From Deinococcus peraridilitoris DSM 19664 (lineage in GTDB: Bacteria > Deinococcota > Deinococci > Deinococcales > Deinococcaceae), in NCBI RefSeq assembly GCF_000317835.1, contig NC_019793.1, forward strand, positions 2,567,001-2,631,000: a DNA stretch of 64,000 bases, read 5' to 3'. The position numbers and the translations under genes are program-made. The notes beneath the pieces are model-generated. The model had not been told where the DNA came from. It searched no databases and saw only the letters and a list, made by a program, of their open reading frames with translations. Positions 45,067 through 53,909 of the stretch are shown piece by piece (position 1 is the first letter of the stretch; each line of letters opens with the position of its first letter).

Positions 45067-45282
45067 AACCGGCCTCCGTGTTAGGGAGTCTACCCAGCTT
45101 TGCCGGAGCAGGAACGTGCCAAATCCGCCAGAGCCGTTCGCCTGTTGGTGTGTTCGGCACTCCCGCCCCAGTGCCGGGCGCGCTACGCTGTGCTCATTGC
45201 CGCGTCAGGGGCGGACACGTCCCTTCCCGAGGCGCGCCGCAACACACGCGACCGGCCCTGCTTGGGCCCCCTGGAGAAACGC

Positions 45283-46506
45283 ATGCGCCAGTACTACACC
45301 TCGGAATCCGTGTCCGAAGGACACCCGGATAAACTTGCCGACTTCATATCCGACTCGATCCTCGACGAATTTCTGCGTCAGGAACCCACTTCGCGGGTGG
45401 CCTGCGAAACGCTCGTCACGACCGGCCTCGCGCTGGTGGCCGGGGAGATCAGCGCGCGCGAGGCTTACGTGGACATCTCGCGCGTGGTGCGCGAGGCCGT
45501 GCGTAGCGTCGGATATACCCGCGCCAAGTACGGGTTTGACGCCGACAGCGTCTCGGTCATGACCACCATCGACGAGCAGTCCCCCGACATCGCGCAGGGC
45601 GTGAACTACTCCGAGGAGTGGCGCGAAATGAGCGAGGCCGAGCGCGCCTTGCCGCAAAACCGCTTCAGCATGATCGGCGCGGGCGACCAGGGTCTGATGT
45701 TCGGCTACGCCACCGATGAAACACCCGAACTGATGCCCCTCCCCATCACGCTCGCGCACGGTCTGACCCGGCGCCTCGCGCAGGTCCGCAAGGACGGCAC
45801 CCTCGATTACCTGCGCCCCGACGCCAAAGCCCAGGTCACCATCGTGCGCGATGGCGGCGAGGTGTGGGTGGACACGGTCGTGATCTCCACCCAGCACCGC
45901 GAGGACGTCGAGCAGGCCCGGATCCGCGCCGACATGCTCTCGCACGTGATTCAGCATGTCGTTCCGCAGGAGCTGCTGCGCGAAGAGACCAAGTACTTCA
46001 TCAACCCGTCGGGCAAGTTCGTGATCGGCGGACCGCACGGTGACACCGGCCTGACCGGGCGCAAGATCATCGTGGATACCTACGGCGGCGCGGTGCCGCA
46101 CGGCGGGGGCGCCTTCAGCGGCAAGGACCCCACCAAGGTGGACCGCAGCGCCGCGTACTACGCGCGCTACATCGCCAAGAACCTGGTGGCGGCGGGTCTG
46201 GCCCGCAGGGCCCTGGTGGAGGTCGCCTACGCCATCGGGCGGGCAAACCCCGTCAGCCTGCGCGTGGAGTCCTTTGGCACGAGCACCGTGAGCGACGAGC
46301 AGCTGGCCGCCCTGGTGCGCGCGCACTTCGACGCCCGTCCGCAGGCCATCATCGCCAACCTCGATTTGCTGCGCCCGATTTACGCGCAGACCGCCGCGTA
46401 CGGGCACTTCGGCCGCCCGGAATTTCCCTGGGAGCAGACCGACAAGGTCGAGGAGCTGCGCGCCGCCCTCACCGAACTGCGTCCGGCGGTGGGCCGCTCG
46501 TCGTAG
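45283..46506 (+). CDS. metK: S-adenosylmethionine synthase
   Basis: 407-residue enzyme making SAM from methionine and ATP. Family signatures are [57 protein letters not shown] and the P-loop-like [23 protein letters not shown] lies upstream of the ATG; an open frame extends further but is non-coding. No recognisable SAM riboswitch is seen in the leader. A bidirectional terminator follows the stop codon. Confidence 0.97.
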   Translation: MRQYYTSESVSEGHPDKLADFISDSILDEFLRQEPTSRVACETLVTTGLALVAGEISAREAYVDISRVVREAVRSVGYTRAKYGFDADSVSVMTTIDEQSPDIAQGVNYSEEWREMSEAERALPQNRFSMIGAGDQGLMFGYATDETPELMPLPITLAHGLTRRLAQVRKDGTLDYLRPDAKAQVTIVRDGGEVWVDTVVISTQHREDVEQARIRADMLSHVIQHVVPQELLREETKYFINPSGKFVIGGPHGDTGLTGRKIIVDTYGGAVPHGGGAFSGKDPTKVDRSAAYYARYIAKNLVAAGLARRALVEVAYAIGRANPVSLRVESFGTSTVSDEQLAALVRAHFDARPQAIIANLDLLRPIYAQTAAYGHFGRPEFPWEQTDKVEELRAALTELRPAVGRSS

Positions 46507-46515
46507 CCCTCACGG

Positions 46516-46553
46516 GCAAAAAAGACAGGGCCATTTGGCCCTGTCTTTTTTGC
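46516..46553. terminator. Bidirectional terminator between metK and the DUF418 gene
   Basis: A perfect 17-bp stem, GCAAAAAAGACAGGGCC with its complement, loop ATTT, T-runs on both strands. It serves the two convergent genes. Confidence 0.95.
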
Positions 46554-46554
46554 G

Positions 46555-47667
46555 TTATGGCCGCTCGCGGCCATAAGTGAGACGCCGCAGCAGCCATTCG
46601 GCCGGTCCGCGCGAAAAGTACTGCAGGTACCAACGGCTCAGCAGCACCTGCACGACGAACAGCACCAGCGCGAAGAGCAGGCTGTTCAGGGCGCCCCACC
46701 GTCCGTAAAGTCCCAGGCCGTAGCCGTTGAACACGAAGGTGCAGACCAGTGATGCCAGCAGGTAATTGCTGAGGGCGAGTTGCCCCACGCTTGCCAGGGG
46801 TCGCAGCCAGCGACCGCGGCCCGCCCCGACCAGCAGGGCCAGGAGCGCGCCGTAGAGCAGCGCGAAGGCCAGACCGCCTGCAAAGCGCAGCAAGGTGGCC
46901 CAGAACTGTGCTGAGACGCTGTCCTGCGCGGCCAGCGCCGTGAAGGCCAGGTTGAGCGGCACGCCCAGCACCAGGCCCAGCGTCACGGTGAGCCACAGGG
47001 GCCCACGAAATTCCTGCGGGCGCTGCAGCACCCCGCTGCGCGCGATCAGCACCCCGATCAGAAACAGGCCCAGCAGCCACGGGCCATAAAACATCACGAT
47101 GCCCGGCAACTCTCCCAGAAACTGCGGCGCGCGAAAGGAAAGGACCTCAAGGTAGCTGCCTTGCTGATAGGCCGCGTGTACGCCCGCGCTGCTGATGTCC
47201 GCGCTTTCGTGGCCGGAAACCAGTGCAAGCAGGCTGACGCTGAGGGCGGTAAAGCCCAGCAGGGCCGGAATCACGGCGGCCAGCAGGGCAGTGGGCGCGC
47301 GCAGCAGCGCCAGCAGCACAAAAGCGACCAGCGCGTAGTTGGCCAGAATGTCACCTACCCACACCAGTACCCCGTGCAGCACCCCGATCAGCAGCAGGGC
47401 CAGCAGTCGCCGTACCTGCCGCGCGCTGCCCGACCGTGCGACGGAGAGTGCCATGCCCGCGCCGAACAGCATCGCGAAGGTGGACACGAACTTGCCGTTG
47501 AAGAAAAAGTCGATGAACGCCTGCGCGCTGCGGTCGGGCCCGCTTTGCAGCCACGGCACGTAGCCGGCAAAGTTCTGCAGGTTCACCAGCAGAATGCCCC
47601 CGATCGCCAGGCCCCGCAGAATGTCCGGAAGAAGCGAGCGCTCGCTTCGGGTGATGGGCACCGTCAT
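46555..47667 (-). CDS. DUF418-family membrane protein
   Basis: 370-residue polytopic protein with about ten helices. It starts SLLPDILRGLAIGGILLVNLQNF, the typical DUF418 opening, and ends with the DUF418 core ASVGQLALSNYLLASLVCTF and YLQYFSRGPAEWLLRRLTYG. Function unknown; the family is related to acyltransferase-3 membrane proteins. The ATG is 7 nt after TACCCT. The open frame upstream overlaps the divergent gene and is rejected. Confidence 0.88.
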   Translation of the reverse strand: MTVPITRSERSLLPDILRGLAIGGILLVNLQNFAGYVPWLQSGPDRSAQAFIDFFFNGKFVSTFAMLFGAGMALSVARSGSARQVRRLLALLLIGVLHGVLVWVGDILANYALVAFVLLALLRAPTALLAAVIPALLGFTALSVSLLALVSGHESADISSAGVHAAYQQGSYLEVLSFRAPQFLGELPGIVMFYGPWLLGLFLIGVLIARSGVLQRPQEFRGPLWLTVTLGLVLGVPLNLAFTALAAQDSVSAQFWATLLRFAGGLAFALLYGALLALLVGAGRGRWLRPLASVGQLALSNYLLASLVCTFVFNGYGLGLYGRWGALNSLLFALVLFVVQVLLSRWYLQYFSRGPAEWLLRRLTYGRERP

Positions 47668-47777
47668 GAAGCTCAGGGTACGCCAGCGGCGCGAGGGCAC
47701 CTCAGGCTTTCCCCGCTTCCTTCGGAAACGCCGGAGCCTTTCATGAGGCACATGCAGGAGCGTGTTAGGTTCCGCGC

Positions 47778-48320
47778 ATGCGAGAACCACGCCGAATATT
47801 GGCAACGCGGGCCCTGGGCGCGCTGCTGGTCTGCTTTGCCGGTCAGGTGAGCGCCGAGCCACTGCTCATCAAGGGCGGTGGGCTGCTGACCTCGAAATTC
47901 TGTGCCAAGTACGCCTGCCAGTCCCTGGGCACCGTGACGCTGGGTGGGGCCACCAGCCGCGCCTACCGCCTGCAGAAAGCCCCCGGGGTGGGCGTGGTGT
48001 CGCGTGTTGCGGGCAACCGGGTGGCGGGCATGACCCTGCTGCTGCTCGATCCGCAGGGGCTCAAGGACAGCCAACTGCTCTACGCCATTGGCACGGTGCT
48101 GCCGGATTTCCAGGCGCTCAGTTTCGGGGAGCGTCACCGTTTCGCGGTGAGCAAGCAGTGCCTGAAATCGGCCACACGCGGCAAGCGCCTGGCGCTGGGT
48201 GGCACGAACCTGCTCTTCAGCTGCGAGTACAACAACGCCGCCCTGTATGCCGCCGCCGTCAGGGCTTACCGTCTGTCGAGCACCAAAGGGGTCATCAGCG
48301 TGACGTACGCAGCGCCTTAG
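47778..48320 (+). CDS. Secreted hypothetical protein
   Basis: 180-residue exported protein with a signal peptide (residues 1-26, LGALLVCFAGQVSA). The mature part is beta-rich with four cysteines (SKFCAKYACQSLG; SKQCLKS; LFSCEYN), which could form two disulphides in the envelope. No family recognised. TAGGTT ends 6 nt before the ATG. An R1 element begins at the base after the stop codon. Confidence 0.7.
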   Translation: MREPRRILATRALGALLVCFAGQVSAEPLLIKGGGLLTSKFCAKYACQSLGTVTLGGATSRAYRLQKAPGVGVVSRVAGNRVAGMTLLLLDPQGLKDSQLLYAIGTVLPDFQALSFGERHRFAVSKQCLKSATRGKRLALGGTNLLFSCEYNNAALYAAAVRAYRLSSTKGVISVTYAAP

Positions 48321-48459
48321 AGCGTTTGTCCGTTCCATTGATGGAGAACAACACTCCATCAATTCCACTTCCATCCGCGCCAGCACAGGGTCTACTCGCT
48401 CCACTCGGTCATAGACATTGATCAAAAACCTATCAATGTTTATGACAACCGCTTTAAAG
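48321..48459 (-). repeat. R1 structured intergenic repeat, copy C (shortest, inverted)
   Basis: On the minus strand it has the same order as the other copies: 5' hairpin (48409-48422 with 48432-48445, 14 bp with one G-T pair), GACCGAGCGGAGCGAG, a short middle with a perfect 10-bp stem (48337-48346 with 48354-48363), and the end GGAACGGACAAACGCT. At about 140 bp it defines the conserved frame of the element. Confidence 0.75.
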
Positions 48460-48536
48460 GCTCCTGAAGGCTGATCGTAGGGAGGGCCGCACCTCGTCAC
48501 AGGTGATCTGCTGCGCCGGTGTTAGCATGTGGCGGC

Positions 48537-49427
48537 ATGAGCCCCACGGACGAGTCGTATCTGGAAGAACTCAACGGCACCGAACTGTACTTCGAGGTGG
48601 TCGGAGAGGAAGACGCCCCCACCCTGCTGTACCTGCACGGCGGTCCCGGGTACAACAGCTACTCGTTTCGCGCGCTGATGGGAGAACTTCTCGAAGACTA
48701 CCGGGTCGTGTACCTCGATCAGCGTGGTGCCGGGCGCAGCGCGTCGCTCGCCGAGGAAACGCTCGATCTCGACACGCTGGTCGCTGACATCGAAGCGGTG
48801 CGCGAATTTCTGGGCCTGGAGCGCTTCACGCCGCTCGGTCACGGTTTTGGCGCGCTGGTCGCGCTGGAGTACACCCGCCGCTATCCACAGTTCGTGGAGC
48901 GCGTCATCACGGTCAGTCCCTGGCTGCACCTGCCCGACTTGGCGCTGACGCTGTTGCAGGAAGCCGGGCGTGTGAGCGGTAAGGCCGCCCAGGATCCCCG
49001 TGACGAGGTGCTCGCCCGCACGCCTGAAGGCAAATACCCGCAGGTGGGCGCGGCCCGTGTCGAGGCGGCGTTCAGCCTGCTCAACGCGCGGGATCTGCTC
49101 AACGCGTTGCAGTTTCGTGACAGTGCTTCACGCCTGCACCTGGAATTCGCCGACGCCGAGTCGCAGCTGGTCGGTGGCGCCGAGGTGCAGCAGGCGCTGG
49201 TGCTGCACGGCTTCTGGGAATTCGAGTATCCACCGTTCCTGATGGAGCTCAAGCGTCCCGTTTACGTCATTGCCGGTGAGTGGGACCGCACCAGTTACCC
49301 CGAGCAGGTCGGCTGGCTCCAGGATCTCGCGGACGCGGAACTCACCGTGCTGGACGCCGGGCATTACCCCTGGCTCGACGATGAGGAAGGCTTCGCGGCG
49401 GCGTTGCGTGAAGTGATGAACGGCTGA
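48537..49427 (+). CDS. Alpha/beta-hydrolase (proline iminopeptidase-like) with glycine in place of the catalytic serine
   Basis: 296-residue protein of the S33-like hydrolase group. The oxyanion loop is LYLHGGPGYNSYSF and the strand before helix A reads VVYLDQRGAGRS. The nucleophile elbow, normally GxSxG, reads LGHGFGALVAL, with Gly103 where Ser is expected. The acid (GEWDRTSYPEQ) and His (LDAGHYPWLDD) are kept. Either the enzyme is inactive or it works by other means. TAGCAT lies 8 nt before the ATG. Confidence 0.87.
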   Translation: MSPTDESYLEELNGTELYFEVVGEEDAPTLLYLHGGPGYNSYSFRALMGELLEDYRVVYLDQRGAGRSASLAEETLDLDTLVADIEAVREFLGLERFTPLGHGFGALVALEYTRRYPQFVERVITVSPWLHLPDLALTLLQEAGRVSGKAAQDPRDEVLARTPEGKYPQVGAARVEAAFSLLNARDLLNALQFRDSASRLHLEFADAESQLVGGAEVQQALVLHGFWEFEYPPFLMELKRPVYVIAGEWDRTSYPEQVGWLQDLADAELTVLDAGHYPWLDDEEGFAAALREVMNG

Positions 49428-49595
49428 GCGCAGCAGTTTTTGGGTTAGGGCTGGCCGAACTGCACAGCGCAAAAAGGCGAATTGGGTTACCTTCAAAGAG
49501 CGTGACAGCGCCCATCGAAAGTAGACTTCACGCGTCGGCAGTGAGGAATGAGGGCTTCCCGGCAAGGTAAGCTGACCCGGTACCCGAGGAGCCTG

Positions 49596-51284
49596 ATGCC
49601 CCAGACTGTTACTGCTTGGACCCAACTGGCGCCGCGTTATGAAGCGCTCGCCTCCGACCACCTGACTCCTGAGCATGCGCCCGACTGGCTGCGACACTGG
49701 AGTGACCTCGAAAAGGACGTCTGGGACATACGTGCACACCTGACGCGTGCCAAAGACGCCAACCCAAGCGACCGGGACGCCGAAGAAGCCTACCTCGCGT
49801 TTTTGCAGCACGTGCAGCCAGAGGTGACGCGCGCCTCGCACGGCCTCAACCAGAAACTGCTGGCGTTGTCAGGCTGGCAACCCGAAGCGCAGCACGAGCA
49901 GATGCTTCGCCAGTTGCGCAACGCCGCCGCGCTGTTCCGGGAAGAAAACGTCACGCTGGAAACCGAGGCACACCGGCTGGCCAACGAGTTCAACAAAATC
50001 ACCGGCGCACAGCGAGCGGTCGTCAACGGTGAAGCACTCACTTTGCCCGAAGCGCAGCGGTTGCTGTTGCAGCCAGATCGCGGTGTGCGTGAATCCGCCT
50101 GGCGGGCCATCATGGCCGCGCGTCTAAAGAGTGCGCCGCAACTCGACGCGGTGTTTCTGGAGCTGCTGAAGTTGCGTCGTCAGATGGCCCGTAACGCCGG
50201 GTTTCCAAACTACCGCGATTATGTCTGGCAGGCCATGAACCGCTTTGACTACTCACCCCGGGACACCCGGACGCTGCACGAAGCGGTCGAGCAGACCGTG
50301 ACGCCCCTGCTTGCCCGGGTCTTCGCAGAGCGCCGCGCCGCCTTTGGTTTGGACGCTCTGCGCCCCTGGGACACTTCGGCTGACAGTCAGGGTCGCGCGG
50401 CCCTGGTGCCCTTTACAGGCACGCAGGAGCTGGAAGACATCGCGCAACGCATCTTCGAGGCGTTGGACCGAGACCTGGGCGCGCAGTTTGCGCGCATGCG
50501 TGAGGGTGGGTACCTCGACCTGGAGCCACGAGCGGAAAAAGTGCCGGGATATGGATATTGCGATTACTTTCCCAGGGCCCTGCAGCCCTTCATCTACTGG
50601 AGTGCCGTGGGCACGGATGGTGACGTGCGGGTACTGATGCACGAGGCAGGGCACGCGTTTCACTTTCTCGCGTCCGGGCAGCCGCACCACTTGGTGTGGA
50701 ACTTCATGTCACCCATCGAGTTCGCCGAGGTCGGCAGCCAGGCCATGGAACTGCTTACCCTGCCCTTGCTGGAGCGCCCCGTGGGCTTTTACGACGCCGA
50801 AGACGCTGCCCGTGCGCGGCGTGACAAGCTGGAAACCGTGCTGCGCCAGTTCATCAGTCAGGCGACCGCAGACGCTTTTCAGCAATGGTTGTACGCCGAA
50901 GCACCCGAGGACGTCACGATCGCACAGATCGATGCCAAATGGCTGGAATGCGCCGCGCGCTTCGAGCGAGGCGTGGACACGCACGGCCTGGATCGCGAGC
51001 GCGCCAAGGGCTGGCAGTTCGTGCACGTGTTTGCCTACCCGCTTTACATGCTGGAGTACTCGCTGGCCTGGATCGGCGCGCTGCAGATCTGGAGGGGTGC
51101 ACAGCACAATCCCGCGCTGGCGCTGGAACGCTACAAGGCCGCACTGGCGTTGGGCGGTACGTGCCCGCTGCCGGAACTCTTCGAGGCTGCTGGCGCGCGC
51201 TTTGCCTTTGATGAGGCGACCTTGCGTGAGTTGATGGGTTTTGTCGAGGAACAGCTCTTCGGGACGCCCGGCCTTCAGGGCTGA
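49596..51284 (+). CDS. Oligoendopeptidase F-type M3 metallopeptidase
   Basis: 562-residue cytoplasmic zinc peptidase acting on short peptides. The zinc motif HEAGH places His349 and His353 as ligands with catalytic Glu350; Glu378 (EFAEVGSQ) is the third ligand. Family blocks are QMARNAGFPNYRDYVWQAMN and GYCDYFPRALQPFI. GAGGAG lies 5 nt before the chosen ATG, preferred over an upstream start. Confidence 0.94.
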   Translation: MPQTVTAWTQLAPRYEALASDHLTPEHAPDWLRHWSDLEKDVWDIRAHLTRAKDANPSDRDAEEAYLAFLQHVQPEVTRASHGLNQKLLALSGWQPEAQHEQMLRQLRNAAALFREENVTLETEAHRLANEFNKITGAQRAVVNGEALTLPEAQRLLLQPDRGVRESAWRAIMAARLKSAPQLDAVFLELLKLRRQMARNAGFPNYRDYVWQAMNRFDYSPRDTRTLHEAVEQTVTPLLARVFAERRAAFGLDALRPWDTSADSQGRAALVPFTGTQELEDIAQRIFEALDRDLGAQFARMREGGYLDLEPRAEKVPGYGYCDYFPRALQPFIYWSAVGTDGDVRVLMHEAGHAFHFLASGQPHHLVWNFMSPIEFAEVGSQAMELLTLPLLERPVGFYDAEDAARARRDKLETVLRQFISQATADAFQQWLYAEAPEDVTIAQIDAKWLECAARFERGVDTHGLDRERAKGWQFVHVFAYPLYMLEYSLAWIGALQIWRGAQHNPALALERYKAALALGGTCPLPELFEAAGARFAFDEATLRELMGFVEEQLFGTPGLQG

Positions 51285-51343
51285 ACAAGCTGCCATGGGC
51301 GGCAGGCAACCTGTCGCCCGGAAGGCTCGCTAGACTGGAGCGC

Positions 51344-51895
51344 ATGAACCGCGACGAAGCGTACGCCCTGATGATGCAGTTCACGCCCAGCGTTTCCCTG
51401 CAGCGTCACATGCTCAACGTCGAGACCGCCATGCGCGCCTACGCGCGGCACTGGGGTGAAAGTGAGGAGACTTACGCCGTGGCAGGTCTGCTGCACGACT
51501 TTGACTACGAACTGCACCCTGATGAGCACCCCAACTGGGGCGTGATGTATCTGCGCGGCAATACCGACACCGGCGAGGATGTACTCGACGCCATCATGGG
51601 GCACGCCAGTTTCACCGGCACGCCCCGTGACAGCCTGCTCGCCAAGACCCTCTTCGCAGTCGATGAACTGACCGGCCTGATTCAGGCGGCGGCCTTGATT
51701 CGCCCTGACAAGGACGTGCGTCAGGTCGAACTCACCAGCCTCAAGAAGCGCTTCAGGACACGCAGCTTCGCGGCGGGCGTGAACCGTGACGAGGTCGAGC
51801 AGGGCGCGCGTGAACTTGGTGTCGATCTCGACGAGCACATGGCACGAGTGCTGCGCGCCATGCAGGATGCGGCCGCGCAGGAAGCCGGCGCGTGA
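51344..51895 (+). CDS. HD-domain hydrolase
   Basis: 183-residue HD-superfamily phosphohydrolase. Metal ligands are visible as LQRHMLNVE and AGLLHDFDYELHPDEHP, followed by AIMGHASFTGTPRDS. Substrates are probably nucleotides or phosphate esters; not known. TAGACT lies 7 nt before the ATG. Its stop codon overlaps the cupin gene by one base, so the pair is co-translated. Confidence 0.87.
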   Translation: MNRDEAYALMMQFTPSVSLQRHMLNVETAMRAYARHWGESEETYAVAGLLHDFDYELHPDEHPNWGVMYLRGNTDTGEDVLDAIMGHASFTGTPRDSLLAKTLFAVDELTGLIQAAALIRPDKDVRQVELTSLKKRFRTRSFAAGVNRDEVEQGARELGVDLDEHMARVLRAMQDAAAQEAGA

Positions 51896-52275
51896 TGGAG
51901 CCGCTGCGCAAGGTGAGCCTCGCGGAGAAATTCGCACTTTTTGATGACGCCTGGAATCCGCGCGTGGTGGGAGCGTGGGATGGACAGCAGGTCAAGCTCG
52001 CCAAGTTCCGTGGCGAGTTCATCTGGCATCACCACGAACACGAGGACGAAGTGTTTTTCGTCGTGCGTGGCGCAGTCCGGATGGGTCTGCGCGATCCCGA
52101 GGAACGCGACATGTTGCTTCAGGAAGGCGAGCTGCTGATCGTGCCGCGCGGTGTGGAGCACAAGCCGGCAGCCGAAGGCGAGGAAGCCTGGGTGATGATG
52201 CTGGAAAGTGCAGGCACCCTGAACACCGGGAATGTACGCGGCGAACGCACCCGCGACACGCTCGAGCGAATCTGA
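51895..52275 (+). CDS. Cupin-domain protein
   Basis: 126-residue small beta-barrel. The metal-binding cupin motif 1 reads FIWHHHEHEDEVFFVVRG and motif 2 reads LLIVPRGVEHKPAAEGEEAW. Single-domain cupins of this type are often dioxygenase-like or sugar-binding; function unknown. The ATG overlaps the preceding stop codon (TGATG). A GTG one codon earlier is possible. Convergent with an AsnC-like gene 10 bp away. Confidence 0.88.
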   Translation: MEPLRKVSLAEKFALFDDAWNPRVVGAWDGQQVKLAKFRGEFIWHHHEHEDEVFFVVRGAVRMGLRDPEERDMLLQEGELLIVPRGVEHKPAAEGEEAWVMMLESAGTLNTGNVRGERTRDTLERI

Positions 52276-52284
52276 GCCTTCGCC

Positions 52285-52569
52285 TCAGTCTTCGTGCAGA
52301 CCGACGCCGAAGCCCTGATCGAGCAGGGCGGGCGCGTAGGTGCGAAAGGCCAGCATGGTGGTCGTGCGCGTAATGCCCTCGACCTTACGCAGTTCCCCGG
52401 TGACCACGTCGTCGAGGTCGTCGTAGCTCGGCAGGCGCAGCACTGCGACGATGTCCCAGTCTCCCGTGACGCTGTAGACCTCCTTGACGTGGGTCACGTT
52501 GGCCAGTTCGGCGGCGGTTTCGGGAATGCGGGAGCGCTCGGCGTTCACCAGAACGATTGCGGTAACCAT
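52285..52569 (-). CDS. Stand-alone Lrp/AsnC ligand-binding (RAM) domain protein
   Basis: 94 residues matching only the C-terminal RAM domain of Lrp/AsnC regulators: VTAIVLVNAERSRIPETA, VYSVTGDWDIVAVLRLPSYD and GITRTTTMLAFRTY. The HTH domain is absent. Such proteins form amino-acid-binding oligomers and may modulate full-length Lrp proteins. The ATG is 6 nt after TACAAT, which supports this start and a leaderless mRNA, so the protein is complete rather than truncated. Confidence 0.88.
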   Translation of the reverse strand: MVTAIVLVNAERSRIPETAAELANVTHVKEVYSVTGDWDIVAVLRLPSYDDLDDVVTGELRKVEGITRTTTMLAFRTYAPALLDQGFGVGLHED

Positions 52570-52630
52570 ACGGTCATTGTAGGAGGCGGCCACAGCGCCT
52601 CCTCGTCATGAAAGAGAGCGATGGCCGAAT

Positions 52631-52810
52631 TTACCGGCGGCGCGACCTGCTCAGGCTTTTTTCGATGCGCCGGACGGCAAAGTCGAAAATTTTTCCTTTG
52701 AGCGAGCGGGGTTTGCGCTTCCCGCCGCGAATATAACCGTAGTTACGTCCATAGCCACGCTGGCGCAGTATCTCGCGCGCCACCTTGAACAGCAGGGTCT
52801 TGATCGACAT
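52631..52810 (-). CDS. Small highly basic protein
   Basis: 59 residues, about one third Lys or Arg (REILRQRGYGRNYGYIRGG; RRIEKSLSRSRRR). No family recognised. A nucleic-acid or membrane-surface role is possible from composition only. AGGGAA lies directly before the ATG. An open frame continues upstream into the channel gene. It is read in the same direction as the potassium channel gene, 70 bp downstream of it. Confidence 0.45.
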   Translation of the reverse strand: MSIKTLLFKVAREILRQRGYGRNYGYIRGGKRKPRSLKGKIFDFAVRRIEKSLSRSRRR

Positions 52811-52880
52811 TTCCCTGATGATTACGCGCGGTAAGCGTTTCGGGTTCCTGGCCTCTCTTGAGTATTTTCGCAAATAACAC

Positions 52881-53861
52881 TCACCTAAGGCTCCGGAGTT
52901 CATCTTCTGTGCCGGCAATCAGCAGCACGTCGTTTTCCTGCAGGGTCTTCTGTTCGCGTGGCTGGAGAGGCTTTCCATCGCGGCGCAGGGCGATGATCCT
53001 GACGTGGCTGTTGCGCTCGATGTCCTCGATGCTTTGATTGGCGAGGGCCGCCCCGACCATGAGCTCGTCAATGATGAGGTGCTCCTGCCCGAAACGGACG
53101 CGTCTGGGCAATTGCGCGAAATCAGCATTCAGCAGGCGTGCAGCGATCTGCTTGCCGCTGGTGCGGTGCGGATTGACGACCTCGTTTGCTCCGGCCCGAC
53201 GCATTTTTTCGGCCGCGTCATCGGTGCTGGCGCGCGCGACGACCGTGAGGTTCGAATTGAGCTCCCGGGCGGACAGCACGACGTAGAGATTGGCGGGGTC
53301 GCTTGACATGTCCGTGACAAGGGCGTTCGCGGCCCTGATGCCGGCGCGCAGCAGCGTGGCGTCCTGGGTGGCGTCGCCTTCGACAGAGTGGTAGCCGAGG
53401 TCATGCGCGACCTGCAGGCGCTCGTGCACCTGATCGATCACCACAAAGACCTGTCCGGCGGCGTGCAGTTCGGCGCTGACGGCTTCACCAACCTGCCCGA
53501 AGCCGCAGACGATGGTGTGTTCCTTGAGTTTCTCCACGTGTTTCTCCCGGCGTTTGCGCGCCCGATACGGATCGGCGATAGAGGTGAAGCTGATTTCGGC
53601 GATGGTGCTGAGGAGGTACAGCATGGTGCCGATGCCAAAAATCATCAGCAGGCTGGTGAAGACTTTTCCGGCGGTGGAAAGTTCCTGAACTTCGCCGAAA
53701 CCGACGGTGGTCAGGACCATCAGGGTCATATACACACTGTCAAGCCAGCTGAACTGCTCGATCACGCGGTAACCGACCGTACCGGCCACCGTCAGCGCAA
53801 AGACGGCCAGCAGCACGGCGGCCAGTAGACGCATGGTACTTCGGTCGGCTGCCTGCATCAC
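52881..53861 (-). CDS. Potassium channel with RCK (TrkA-N and TrkA-C) domains
   Basis: 326-residue two-helix potassium channel subunit (Kch/MthK type). The selectivity filter reads TTVGFGE near residue 54, between two membrane helices. A Rossmann-like TrkA-N domain follows (TIVCGFGQVGEAVSAELHAA) and a TrkA-C domain (QSIEDIERNSHVRIIALRRD). The RCK part gates the pore in response to ligand or NAD(H). The start is a GTG 6 nt after TACACT; an ATG is the next codon. It is divergent from the M20 gene. Confidence 0.9.
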   Translation of the reverse strand: MMQAADRSTMRLLAAVLLAVFALTVAGTVGYRVIEQFSWLDSVYMTLMVLTTVGFGEVQELSTAGKVFTSLLMIFGIGTMLYLLSTIAEISFTSIADPYRARKRREKHVEKLKEHTIVCGFGQVGEAVSAELHAAGQVFVVIDQVHERLQVAHDLGYHSVEGDATQDATLLRAGIRAANALVTDMSSDPANLYVVLSARELNSNLTVVARASTDDAAEKMRRAGANEVVNPHRTSGKQIAARLLNADFAQLPRRVRFGQEHLIIDELMVGAALANQSIEDIERNSHVRIIALRRDGKPLQPREQKTLQENDVLLIAGTEDELRSLR

Positions 53862-53909
53862 GTTTGCAGTGTAGTTGGCGTGAAGGCCGCAGGCTTGTTA
53901 GGCTGGCTT

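Noticed and set aside
45067..45282. Possible SAM riboswitch upstream of metK
   Set aside because: I could not find the helices or conserved cores of known SAM riboswitch classes, and no terminator or sequestering stem precedes the ATG.
47673..48500. 275-residue minus-strand open frame through R1 copy C
   Set aside because: It merges the repeat with the complement of the secreted-protein gene; there is no coherent domain.
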